Below, piece by piece: positions 6,370-13,932 of a stretch of 21,511 nucleotides of DNA (the stretch's first letter is position 1; each line of letters opens with the position of its first letter). Source of the DNA: a virus. Where the stretch lies: positions 1 through 21,511 of IMG/VR virus record IMGVR_UViG_3300047333_000258. One strand, given 5' to 3'. The notes under the pieces were generated by a model that saw only the letters and a list, made by a program, of their open reading frames with translations, did not search any database and was not told where the DNA came from. The translations under genes were made by a program, and so were the position numbers.

Positions 6370-7692
6370 ATGGCGATTAATAATTTTCCGATTGCTTTGC
6401 AGAGCATTATTCAACAGAATTTTCTGGAGCGCGAGTTCCAGACCTCGCTTGAAGCCAAGCTTGGGTTTCGCGCCATTGCCGATCGGATGGATTTTCCCAA
6501 TACGATTGGCGAGACCATTACCAAAACCCGTGCCGGCCTGTTGCAGGTGAGCACCACGCCGCTGGCGCCGGCGAACAATACCAATTTCGATAATGGGTTG
6601 ACGTCGCAGAGTTGGGGCGTTGAACAGTTCACGCTCTCCATCAACGAATATGCCAATACCATCGATCTGAATACGGTGACGGAACGGGTGGGGCTGGCAG
6701 GACAGTTTCTGTTGAATGCGTCGCGCCTTGGCGAGCAGGCGCATCGCACGCTCGATACGTTGGCGCTGAATGCGTTGCGCAACACCTATATGGGCGGCAA
6801 TACCGCTGTTAAGACCACGCTTGGCAGCGCCGGCCCGGCGGTGCATGTTGACGATATCCGCGGCTTCCAGACGACCTTGAATAACGAGGGCCAAGTGGTG
6901 GCGGTGAGCGGCGGCAACACCGTTCTGGTGGCCGTGGGGTCCGACTCCTATACTTTGGTTGGCTCGACACCGGATGGCACCAATACCAGTGCGGCGCTTC
7001 AGCAGGGCGGTATCTCGGGCATTTTGACCTTCTCCGGCAATGTCACGGTGGCGGATGCGACGTTGGGAAATCCGGTTGTGTCGGCCATTGCGCCAAGCAT
7101 CCTGCGGCCGAATAATCGCGCGACGACCGGCGCCTTGGTTGCCGGCGATACGCTGCTGATGGTGACGACAATTCTATCCGCGGCCAGTACGATGCGGGAT
7201 AATAATGTGCCGGACGTCGACGGCGCCTATAACTGCTATTTGTCGAACCGCCAGTTGCAGGGGCTGTTCTCCGATCCGGCGTTCCAGTTGCTGTTCCGCG
7301 GCGCTTACGGGTCGCAGGAATACCGGCAGGGTAGCGTGTTCGAATTGATGGGTGTTCGCTTTGTGCCGGTGAATAACGTGGTTTTGCCGCAGGTTGTGAA
7401 CGGCAATGCTGTTTACCGGGCGATTGTGTGCGGCCAGGGGGCGCTGATCGAAGGCGATTTTGCCGGGCAGGATGCGGATGATACGCCTGGGAATATCGGC
7501 CAGAAGGTGACGATTGACGGGATCACCATGATCACCCGTGAGCCGATGGATCGGCTGCAGGAAATCATTGCGCAGTCCTGGAAATGGATTGGCGGGTTTT
7601 GTGTTCCTTCGGACACGACGGCGAATCCCAGCGTGATCCCGACGGCGAATAACTCCGCGTTCAAGCGGGCGATCGTGATTGAGAGCCTGTAA
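6370..7692 (+). CDS. major capsid protein (HK97 fold)
   Basis: The 440-residue coat protein forms the icosahedral shell. The N-terminal part (AINNFPIALQSIIQQNFLEREFQTSLEAKLGFR) and long helical stretch (VGLAGQFLLNASRLGEQAHRTL) resemble P22-like and N4 gp56-like coat proteins of the HK97 fold. Residues about 165-255 are a beta-rich, Gly/Thr/Val segment that looks like an inserted surface domain, followed by the P-domain core and a C-terminal region with an ITREPMDRLQEIIAQSWKWIGGF motif. There is no propeptide or cleavage site. The start is clear: GAGGA six bases upstream. Placement after the scaffold and before the connector genes supports the call. Confidence 0.85.
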   Translation: MAINNFPIALQSIIQQNFLEREFQTSLEAKLGFRAIADRMDFPNTIGETITKTRAGLLQVSTTPLAPANNTNFDNGLTSQSWGVEQFTLSINEYANTIDLNTVTERVGLAGQFLLNASRLGEQAHRTLDTLALNALRNTYMGGNTAVKTTLGSAGPAVHVDDIRGFQTTLNNEGQVVAVSGGNTVLVAVGSDSYTLVGSTPDGTNTSAALQQGGISGILTFSGNVTVADATLGNPVVSAIAPSILRPNNRATTGALVAGDTLLMVTTILSAASTMRDNNVPDVDGAYNCYLSNRQLQGLFSDPAFQLLFRGAYGSQEYRQGSVFELMGVRFVPVNNVVLPQVVNGNAVYRAIVCGQGALIEGDFAGQDADDTPGNIGQKVTIDGITMITREPMDRLQEIIAQSWKWIGGFCVPSDTTANPSVIPTANNSAFKRAIVIESL

Positions 7693-7804
7693 AATATCGC
7701 GCTTGGATGGATGGGCGAGCGGTGGCAATGGGACAAGCGGTTGGTCGCGATTCCCTTGCCATCGGCGTCTTGGACCGGTTGTCGCGATTTAGGAGTTTTT
7801 CGAC
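7693..7804 (+). promoter_or_regulatory. leader with imperfect hairpin and direct repeat
   Basis: The 112-base gap after the capsid gene holds GGCAATGGGA (7724-7733), which can pair with TCCCTTGCC (7752-7760) with one bulge. It also holds a near-identical direct repeat (CGGTTGGTCGCGATT at 7738-7752 and CGGTTGTCGCGATT at 7776-7789). AGGAG (7791-7795) is the ribosome binding site of the next gene. A function is not evident. Confidence 0.25.
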
Positions 7805-8257
7805 GTGAGCAACAGCGTCACTGAAAACGATCCTGCCCAGCAATACGTCAGCACGCCGCTGAGCGATGACGAGAAGGCTAATATTCGGCGCTTCTGCGGT
7901 TATCCCGCTTATGGCGCCGGGCCGTCCGGCTTTCAGGGATGGCGGTTTTTCCAGGCTTACGGGCTGATGGAATACCGGCTGGGTGTGCAGGCGGATGGAA
8001 CGCCGAATTTGGCGCCGGCTGAATTGTCGATCCTGCGTCAATATCTGGCTGCGCTTTATACGCTTGAGGCGGCGATTCCAGGGGCTGGTGCAAATCTCGA
8101 TACGGAGTCGGCCTCGGTCTGGGTGCATAATGCGAACGAGGTTTCCGATAGAACCGCTTTGTTTGATCAGTGGTGCCGGCGGCTTTGTCAATTTCTAGGG
8201 CTCCCGGCGGGGCCTGGCCTATCCGGCGGCGGCAATAGTGTCGATCTGGTGGTGTAA
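7805..8257 (+). CDS. putative head-tail connector (adaptor) protein
   Basis: This 150-residue protein starts at GTG 7805, with AGGAG nine bases upstream. It lies directly after the major capsid gene, where the adaptor that docks on the portal is usually encoded. The first part (LSDDEKANIRRFCGYPAYG) and the later helix (LAPAELSILRQYLAALYTLEAAIPGAG), with an acidic N-terminus and a helical core, are consistent with the small helical fold of adaptors. I do not recognise a specific family. Its stop overlaps the next start by one base (TAATG). The call is based on position and predicted fold. Confidence 0.45.
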   Translation: MSNSVTENDPAQQYVSTPLSDDEKANIRRFCGYPAYGAGPSGFQGWRFFQAYGLMEYRLGVQADGTPNLAPAELSILRQYLAALYTLEAAIPGAGANLDTESASVWVHNANEVSDRTALFDQWCRRLCQFLGLPAGPGLSGGGNSVDLVV

Positions 8258-8901
8258 TGGTGAGCGGCGCGGTGATTGCCGCAAAAATCAATTATGGGCT
8301 GGGTATTTCGGGATCCAGGGCTGGGTTTCCGATGCAGTGGTACCGGCCGGCAGGGACGGGACCGGTTGTTGCGCCCGGGAATTTATACGGCACTGTTAAC
8401 GCCATTGTTTCGCCAGCAAATAATTTTGTTGCGGCGGCCGGCGCATGGGGAAAAGGCGACCGGTTTGGCGCGTTCGACGCGTCGGCGTTTTTGGCCGGTG
8501 ATTATATCGTGGGAAGCGACACGCTTTTTTTGGCGGAGATTGTGCCGGGCGCGGCTGCGGTTCGGCTGGTGCTTTGCAATTCGGTTTTTATCTGGTCGAA
8601 GACGAGTGACCCGCCGCCGGGGCCTGGGTTTCGGCCTGGGGTGCGGGTGGCGACGCCGGTGGTGACGGGATGGCCGGGATGGCTGCAACCTTCGGACCGA
8701 AAGTCGCCGGCTGAGATGCATCTGCCGGGCGCGGTTGAAATGCCCAGCGTGGCGGTGTTTTTGCCGGCCTCGTTGCCTGGCCAGGTGTTGCGGGGGGACC
8801 AGTTGCAGACCGGAGATGTTTTGCCGGTGACCTATACGGTGGAGAGCGCGATTTATTCGCCGAATGGCTGGCAGGTCTCCGCGATGCGGGCCGGCGCGTG
8901 A
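8257..8901 (+). CDS. putative neck or head-closure protein
   Basis: The 214-residue protein starts at ATG 8257, which overlaps the upstream stop by one base. It is mostly beta in appearance. It has a middle stretch (FLAGDYIVGSDTLFLAEIVPG, then VRLVLCNSVFIWSK) that suggests a small beta-barrel, as in head-closure (stopper) proteins. A Pro/Gly-rich linker follows (PPPGPGFRPGVRVATP). Gene order (capsid, adaptor, this gene, coiled coil, terminator) fits a closure role. No family is recognised, so a minor tail or head decoration protein is possible. Confidence 0.35.
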   Translation: MVSGAVIAAKINYGLGISGSRAGFPMQWYRPAGTGPVVAPGNLYGTVNAIVSPANNFVAAAGAWGKGDRFGAFDASAFLAGDYIVGSDTLFLAEIVPGAAAVRLVLCNSVFIWSKTSDPPPGPGFRPGVRVATPVVTGWPGWLQPSDRKSPAEMHLPGAVEMPSVAVFLPASLPGQVLRGDQLQTGDVLPVTYTVESAIYSPNGWQVSAMRAGA

Positions 8902-8917
8902 CAATAGGGGAAATTGG

Positions 8918-9589
8918 ATGATGCCGCCAAAGGCCAGCGCCTTGTTAACCGCCGCGATCGCGCATGAAGAGATTCAGAAACGCGCGATGGAGGCGAAGGC
9001 TCGGGAAGCCGACGCCGCCAAGGCAGGATGCGGCGAGCTGGTTGCGCGCGCCGCTGCCGGCGCCGAGGTAGACGCTGCGGCCCTGATGCAGGCGCAGGAC
9101 GATGCGCGCGTTGCTTTGGTTGGGGCTGAAATTGCCGCCGCTATTTACAAGGGTGCCGAGAAACGCAGGTGGGAGGCGGAGATTTCCGCCTGGTTCGAGC
9201 AGGCCGCGCAGCTTGCAAATGCTGTGGAACGGCGTCTGGATGAAAGGTTTGCGGCGGCTGCGGAGGTGGATTCACGTCTGGCCGCGTTGAACGGCGCGGT
9301 GACGCGCTTCAACGAAGCGGGGCAGGGGTTCTCGCAGGCTAAAATTGCCGCGGCGCATTTTACCGCTGAGCGCGAATTGCGGATGGCGAATAATCCGGTT
9401 CTTCGGATGATGCCTGCGGGTACCCATCCAAAGGCCACGAACCCTTATAATGCCGAAATTCGGCGGGTTGGCGCCATTGTATTTGATGCCGGGGGCAGCC
9501 TGGAACGGCCAGCGCCGATTGAAAGCCTGGTGCAGCGTGAGGCGTTTTTATGGGGGCGGATGCCGGCGAAGAAGGGGTTGAAATCTTGA
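8918..9589 (+). CDS. helical coiled-coil phage protein of unknown function
   Basis: The protein has 223 residues from ATG 8918, seven bases after AGGGG; a second ATG follows at once. An upstream frame reaching back to 8864 overlaps the preceding gene and is less likely. Most of the protein is Ala/Glu/Arg-rich and helical (HEEIQKRAMEAKAREADAAK, AAIYKGAEKRRWEAEIS, VERRLDERFAAAAEVDSRL), so it probably forms coiled coils. The last third is less helical and ends in a basic LWGRMPAKKGLKS tail. It sits among neck genes. I know no family; a scaffold, neck-whisker or internal head protein are all possible. Confidence 0.55.
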   Translation: MMPPKASALLTAAIAHEEIQKRAMEAKAREADAAKAGCGELVARAAAGAEVDAAALMQAQDDARVALVGAEIAAAIYKGAEKRRWEAEISAWFEQAAQLANAVERRLDERFAAAAEVDSRLAALNGAVTRFNEAGQGFSQAKIAAAHFTAERELRMANNPVLRMMPAGTHPKATNPYNAEIRRVGAIVFDAGGSLERPAPIESLVQREAFLWGRMPAKKGLKS

Positions 9590-9654
9590 ACCGTCATCGC
9601 GCGTCCGCCATCGCGGCAATTTTGCAAACCAGCCGCGGGACCGGCGCATAAAGG

Positions 9655-10635
9655 ATGGCCACGATCGATGACGTTGAACAGGGCGTGTGCAGCGCCTTGG
9701 CGGGGGTATTGTTTCCGGGGCAGGCCTATCTGCCCGGAGCGGTGGCGACCTGCACTATGCCCTGGAATGGGGCGATTGGCGCGCCAAGCTATTCGATGCA
9801 GGCAAAGCTTTATGTTGGCGAGCCGGTAACGGCCGGCCTTGAGGCGGATATTCTGGCGGGCGTTTCCAATATTGGTGTGATGCGAGTGGCGGGAGCGACC
9901 CGCGATATCACCCGGTATAGCCCGTACTGGACGCAGATAAGTTCATGCATGCCGACCCTGTTGGCGGTGCTGGGCGATGGCGCCGTGACCTTTGGCGGGG
10001 TGGCCGGCGCGGGGCAGGTGGTGGGCGTGACGGCGGGCGGGACTTGCTATGCCTACCGGACCGCCGCGACCGATAACCCGGCGACGGTGGCGGCGGCGTT
10101 TGCGAGCTTTATTCCCGCCGCGGTGGCTGCGGGCGCCGTGCTGACGGCGGCTGCAATCGAAGCGGTGAATGTTGTCGCGGATCAGACGGCGTTTTGGCAG
10201 ACCGGGCAGAATGAAACGCAGTTGCAGGTTGCGATCATCGCGGTGCCGTTTGCCGGCGCCGATGGGCCGTTGGTGCGGGCGGCGCTGACGCGGGCGGTGT
10301 ACGCCGTGGAATCCGCGATGCGGCCCAATGGCAGCCTGACCCGGTTTATCGGTCTTGCCGATGGCACGACCGCGCAGATCATGGGGTCGGATGAACGCGA
10401 TGACGATACGGTGCGGCGCGACGATATCTGGCGCCGCTGGATAACGTTTCGACTGAATTACGATGTTGGCATCAGCCAGGTGCAACCCGCGGTGCTGGCC
10501 CCGTTGATTGCGCTGGGAACAAATTCAGCGCGGATCCAATGGGTTGGGAACGGTGCGGCGGTGAGCGGAATTCTTACCGATGGCGCCGGCAATGTTCTGA
10601 CCGATGCGAGCGGCGATCTGATCGGAGTTTACTAA
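9655..10635 (+). CDS. putative tail terminator or tail-completion protein
   Basis: The 326-residue protein lies between the neck genes and the tail cassette. Its C-terminal part has a DDDTVRRDDIWRRWITFRL stretch followed by a beta-like NYDVGISQVQ segment, which resembles terminator or completion proteins that cap the tail and contact the neck. The N-terminal region is a beta/Gly-rich domain. The ATG has AAGG directly adjacent, which is too close; GGGA (9637-9640) at about 14 bases is the other candidate site, so the start is uncertain. The stop abuts the ATG of the next gene. The terminator role is inferred from position and a weak pattern. Confidence 0.4.
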   Translation: MATIDDVEQGVCSALAGVLFPGQAYLPGAVATCTMPWNGAIGAPSYSMQAKLYVGEPVTAGLEADILAGVSNIGVMRVAGATRDITRYSPYWTQISSCMPTLLAVLGDGAVTFGGVAGAGQVVGVTAGGTCYAYRTAATDNPATVAAAFASFIPAAVAAGAVLTAAAIEAVNVVADQTAFWQTGQNETQLQVAIIAVPFAGADGPLVRAALTRAVYAVESAMRPNGSLTRFIGLADGTTAQIMGSDERDDDTVRRDDIWRRWITFRLNYDVGISQVQPAVLAPLIALGTNSARIQWVGNGAAVSGILTDGAGNVLTDASGDLIGVY

Positions 10636-11415
10636 ATGAGCGGTGCCATTACGATTACCGCGCCAGGGGCCGCAACGGTCGGCGTGGCGTTCTCGGTTGC
10701 CGGCACGGTCAGCCCCGCCGGCGATATTGTGCAGGTGCAGTTGGATAGGCAGAACAGCACACTGCCAACCGGACCGTGGGATGCCGCGACGACGGCTGCG
10801 GGCACGTTTGCCGGGGTGGTTGAGATTGTTGCACCCGGGACCTGGTATGTTTGGGGCTATGATCCGATCAGCGGGGCGTCTGCGGTCTCCTCGGCCATTT
10901 CCGTACCCTCTTCGGCGTTGAATTATGTCGAGGGCATTCCTGTATCGACTTCGATTGCCGCATCATTGCTGGGCGGCAGCGCGGCGGGCGAAACGCCGGA
11001 CGAGCTGACGACCGCGGCGGCTGCGGCCGACACCGACACGGCGCTGGTGGCGCAGGGCGGTAAAACGGTGTTTGCGCAGCCATTCTCGGCGATTTGGACG
11101 TGGATTCAGGGGCATTTGCCGGGCTATCTGCTGCCGCAAGTCACGATAGCGGCGGCCGGGACGGTGCAGCTTGATAATTCGGCGCATAATCAGCGGCTGC
11201 TGCTGGTAACCGCGAGCGGCGTGACGCTGACGCCGCTTATAAGTTCAATGGGACCTGGATTTGCCTGCGATGTCATAAATGCCTCCGGATCCGGCGTTGC
11301 GCTTGCGGGCATGACGACGAATACGGGTGCGGGCAGCATCGCCGCCGGCGGGATTGCGCGCATCTTGGCAGCAACGGCGCCGGGCGGATCGCTTACCGTG
11401 TACGCGAAATTATGA
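10636..11415 (+). CDS. Ig-like beta-domain tail or decoration protein
   Basis: This 259-residue protein starts at ATG 10636, directly after the previous stop, with GGAG eight bases upstream. Residues about 2-90 form a beta-sandwich domain of Ig-like type: AITITAP, then AGTVSPA, an internal hydrophobic segment and PGTWYVW. The same pattern recurs in the protein encoded at 13112-13918. A linker rich in Ala/Thr/Asp (about 113-137) leads to a Trp-rich helix (FSAIWTWIQGHLPGYLLPQ). A C-terminal repeat-like beta region follows (VTLTPLISSMGPGFACDVINASG). Ig-like domains in phage virions often bind surface glycans or decorate the particle. The stop overlaps the next start (ATGA). Confidence 0.55.
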   Translation: MSGAITITAPGAATVGVAFSVAGTVSPAGDIVQVQLDRQNSTLPTGPWDAATTAAGTFAGVVEIVAPGTWYVWGYDPISGASAVSSAISVPSSALNYVEGIPVSTSIAASLLGGSAAGETPDELTTAAAAADTDTALVAQGGKTVFAQPFSAIWTWIQGHLPGYLLPQVTIAAAGTVQLDNSAHNQRLLLVTASGVTLTPLISSMGPGFACDVINASGSGVALAGMTTNTGAGSIAAGGIARILAATAPGGSLTVYAKL

Positions 11416-12818
11416 CCACCACCGACATCAAAAGCCGGGGCAGGCTGGTGCTGGCGGCGCCTGGCATAGCGCTGCAAAGTGGCACGGCTGCGAGCGGCGG
11501 CGGCGGCGGTAGCGGCGGCAGTGGGCTTGGCAATATCACCTTGCTGAGTGGACCGGGCCAGAGCAATGCGGGCTATGCCGAGACGCAGGATGGCGCATTG
11601 CTGGCGATGGCGCAGGCAATTTCATTCTACCTGCAGGGCGCCGGCATGCCTTCCGTTTTGACGGCCTGGGTTAATCCAGGCCAGGCCGGCACGGAAGTCT
11701 CCGGCATTGGGGTTATGGAGATTGTAACGCCGGCGTTATATACCGGAGCGTTTTTGGCGAATTCGGCCGGAGCATCGTTTTCCGCGGCGACCGCGGCGGT
11801 GGCGGGGCTCGGTACCTGCGGTGCCGGGTATTCCGACTTTGCCGCCGCCCTCAGCGAAGCGCAAATCGGCCAGGTGAATGCCCTGGTTTCGTATTGGGGC
11901 GAGAATGATAGCCTGGAATACGGGCCTGCGGATAAAGCGGTTTACAAGGCGGCGATCGTCAACCTGCTGGCGCAGATACGCGCCATGCTTGGTAGAACTG
12001 CGGCCGAACTGCCGATGCTTTTCTTCGGGCCGCCTTATGGGCTGTTGCCGAATTATATTAGCTACCCACCAACGTTGCGCGAGGTATGGGCCGAGCTCGA
12101 TGCCGATCCGGCGCAGAATTTTCGTTGGGTTGTCAGGCAGACCTATGACACGATTTCGCGCAATGAGTCGTGGAATGCCAGCACGGGCGTCGCCAGCGGG
12201 GGCAATACCGATGGCGGGCACCGGAGTGCCACGGATAATGTGATATTGTTCAAACGCGCGGCATTGCCGGCGGCGCGGGCGATCTTGGCGGCTAACGGCT
12301 TGTCAGAGGCGCTGATTCCCTCTGCTCTGGGTGTGGGGACCGGCCCGGCAATTACCGGGGCTACGCTGAGCGGCGAGGCTTTGACGATTACCGTTACCCA
12401 TGATGGGGGTGACGATCTTGTCGTGCCGCTGCTGGCCGCCCAAGGCGTTGGTTTCTCGCTGATGGATGGCGGGAATACGGCGTCGCCGGGGAATATCATT
12501 CGGGCCATATCCTGTGCTCGGGTGGATCCGACACATCTACTTGTCACCTTGGCGAGCCAGCCCGCGAGTCCCCATACGCAATGCCGGCTATTATATCCAT
12601 GGGCGGGAGAATATTGGACCGTGCAACCCGATACCGAGATTGGCCGGGGTTGCGCGGTAACCGATAATTTCGCAACCATTGTGAAGCCGGCCGGATACGA
12701 TATCAACGCCGCGCTTGGCAATGGCTGGGGCGCCGATATGCCGCTTGGAACGCCGGTAACGGTTACGGGAACCGGGCCTTCGGCGGTCGCGACATTTGGA
12801 ATCGCGCTCTCCGCTTGA
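11412..12818 (+). CDS. SGNH-type esterase with Gly/Ser linker (tail-associated)
   Basis: The 468-residue protein has a short N-terminal segment (1-28), a Gly/Ser linker (GGGGGSGGSG, 29-38), then an SGNH hydrolase domain. Block I is GPGQSNAG with the nucleophile Ser51. A GEND motif (162-165) supplies a likely oxyanion residue. The DGGH motif (Asp266, His269) gives the Asp-His pair. This is the layout of sialate/polysaccharide O-acetylesterase-like enzymes. A C-terminal beta domain (about 310-468) may bind glycans. It should remove acyl groups, for example acetyl, from a host surface polysaccharide. The start overlaps the previous stop (ATGA). There is no signal peptide, as expected for a virion enzyme. 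Substrate and position on the particle are inferred. Confidence 0.7.
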   Translation: MTTTDIKSRGRLVLAAPGIALQSGTAASGGGGGSGGSGLGNITLLSGPGQSNAGYAETQDGALLAMAQAISFYLQGAGMPSVLTAWVNPGQAGTEVSGIGVMEIVTPALYTGAFLANSAGASFSAATAAVAGLGTCGAGYSDFAAALSEAQIGQVNALVSYWGENDSLEYGPADKAVYKAAIVNLLAQIRAMLGRTAAELPMLFFGPPYGLLPNYISYPPTLREVWAELDADPAQNFRWVVRQTYDTISRNESWNASTGVASGGNTDGGHRSATDNVILFKRAALPAARAILAANGLSEALIPSALGVGTGPAITGATLSGEALTITVTHDGGDDLVVPLLAAQGVGFSLMDGGNTASPGNIIRAISCARVDPTHLLVTLASQPASPHTQCRLLYPWAGEYWTVQPDTEIGRGCAVTDNFATIVKPAGYDINAALGNGWGADMPLGTPVTVTGTGPSAVATFGIALSA

Positions 12819-12828
12819 TAGGACGCCC

Positions 12829-13101
12829 ATGTTAGACGAAGAGGTGAATTTGACCGTGCTCAAATCGGAAGTCGCCCGATTGAGTGTGGATTTTTACGCA
12901 CATGCCAAAAAGGTGGACGAGTATATTCTGAAGATTATGGAATTCATGTCTGAGGAAATGGGCGCCCGAAAAGAGCGTGAAAAAAAGATTTCCGAACGGG
13001 CGGCTTCCATTGAAATGACGTGGACGAAAGTGATGGCGCTGGCTGCGATCCTCAGCGCAATCACATCGCTTCCGACGATTATTCGTATCATCGATCGATA
13101 G
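12829..13101 (+). CDS. small coiled-coil protein with C-terminal membrane segment
   Basis: The protein has 90 residues from ATG 12829, just after the esterase stop; an in-frame start at 12796 would overlap the esterase. Residues about 3-65 are charged and coiled-coil-like (LKSEVARLSVDFYAHAKKV, ARKEREKKISERAA). Residues about 67-86 (VMALAAILSAITSLPTIIRI) form one likely membrane helix, followed by a short basic end. This resembles XhlA-type phage membrane proteins and small lysis accessory proteins, but no endolysin is nearby in the window. Alternatives are a tail-associated membrane-contact protein or a superinfection-exclusion factor. Confidence 0.55.
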   Translation: MLDEEVNLTVLKSEVARLSVDFYAHAKKVDEYILKIMEFMSEEMGARKEREKKISERAASIEMTWTKVMALAAILSAITSLPTIIRIIDR

Positions 13102-13111
13102 AGGAATTTGC

Positions 13112-13918
13112 ATGGCATTTGCTCCAACACCGCCGCGCACAAGCGTGCCGGCCCAGCTTCTATCCATAACATCTATAACCTCAACGGCGGTTCAACAATC
13201 TGGCGGCACGTCGGGGGGGTCGGGATCGATCACCATTTCCAACGCGCCAACGACGGGTACCGCTGGGACCGCAATTTCGCTCGCCGGGACCGTTTCGCCG
13301 GCGGCGAGCGCGGTGCGGATTGGTCTTTCCGGTTCTGCAAGCGTTGCGCCGGCCAGTTGGAGCAATGCGACGGTTTCCGGCTTGGGTTGGACAGGAACGC
13401 TCACGCCAACGGCCGCCGGCACATATTATATCTGGGCTGAGCAAACGGCGGCGCCGTCCATTCAGGCGATATCCGGCGCCCTGGCGGTCTCGGCGGCGAG
13501 TGGCGGAACGGGATTATCCTATAGCCTCATTGCGGGGTCTGGAAATGCGTCGCTGACCGGTTTGACATTGACGACCACGACATCCGGATCGGCCCCGGCG
13601 GTGGATTGGACGACGAGTATTGTTCACGGATCAACCGATGTGGCGCCGAATGTGAACCTATCCACGGTCGGCAATATAACGGCGGGCAAATTCTGGTTCG
13701 ATACGACGAATACCGGTGTCGCGCCGGGAACCTTTGGCAACGCGCTGTTCAACGGAAATGCGGTCGCGTTTTACGCTTTCGCCGATGGTTTCGGTACCCC
13801 GACCTGCGCGCCGGCCGCACCGAGCACCGCGGGCACATATTATGGCAAATACGCCTTCTATAACAGCACTGGCACGCTGCTGGGCGTTTTTACCACCAAT
13901 GCCATTACCGTTACCTAA
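13112..13918 (+). CDS. second Ig-like beta-domain protein (tail or decoration)
   Basis: The 268-residue protein starts at ATG 13112, six bases after GAGGA. A short N-terminal segment (1-29) leads to a Gly/Ser linker (SGGTSGGSG). An Ig-like domain follows (SITIS, AGTVSPA, AGTYYIW) that closely parallels residues 2-90 of the protein at 10636. A C-terminal beta region (about 130-268) is Thr/Gly-rich and ends in VFTTNAITVT. The linker-plus-beta layout is shared with the esterase two genes upstream. The protein is probably a virion surface or tail-fibre-like adhesin component. The exact role is unknown. Confidence 0.55.
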   Translation: MAFAPTPPRTSVPAQLLSITSITSTAVQQSGGTSGGSGSITISNAPTTGTAGTAISLAGTVSPAASAVRIGLSGSASVAPASWSNATVSGLGWTGTLTPTAAGTYYIWAEQTAAPSIQAISGALAVSAASGGTGLSYSLIAGSGNASLTGLTLTTTTSGSAPAVDWTTSIVHGSTDVAPNVNLSTVGNITAGKFWFDTTNTGVAPGTFGNALFNGNAVAFYAFADGFGTPTCAPAAPSTAGTYYGKYAFYNSTGTLLGVFTTNAITVT

Positions 13919-13932
13919 TAAGGGATATCTAA

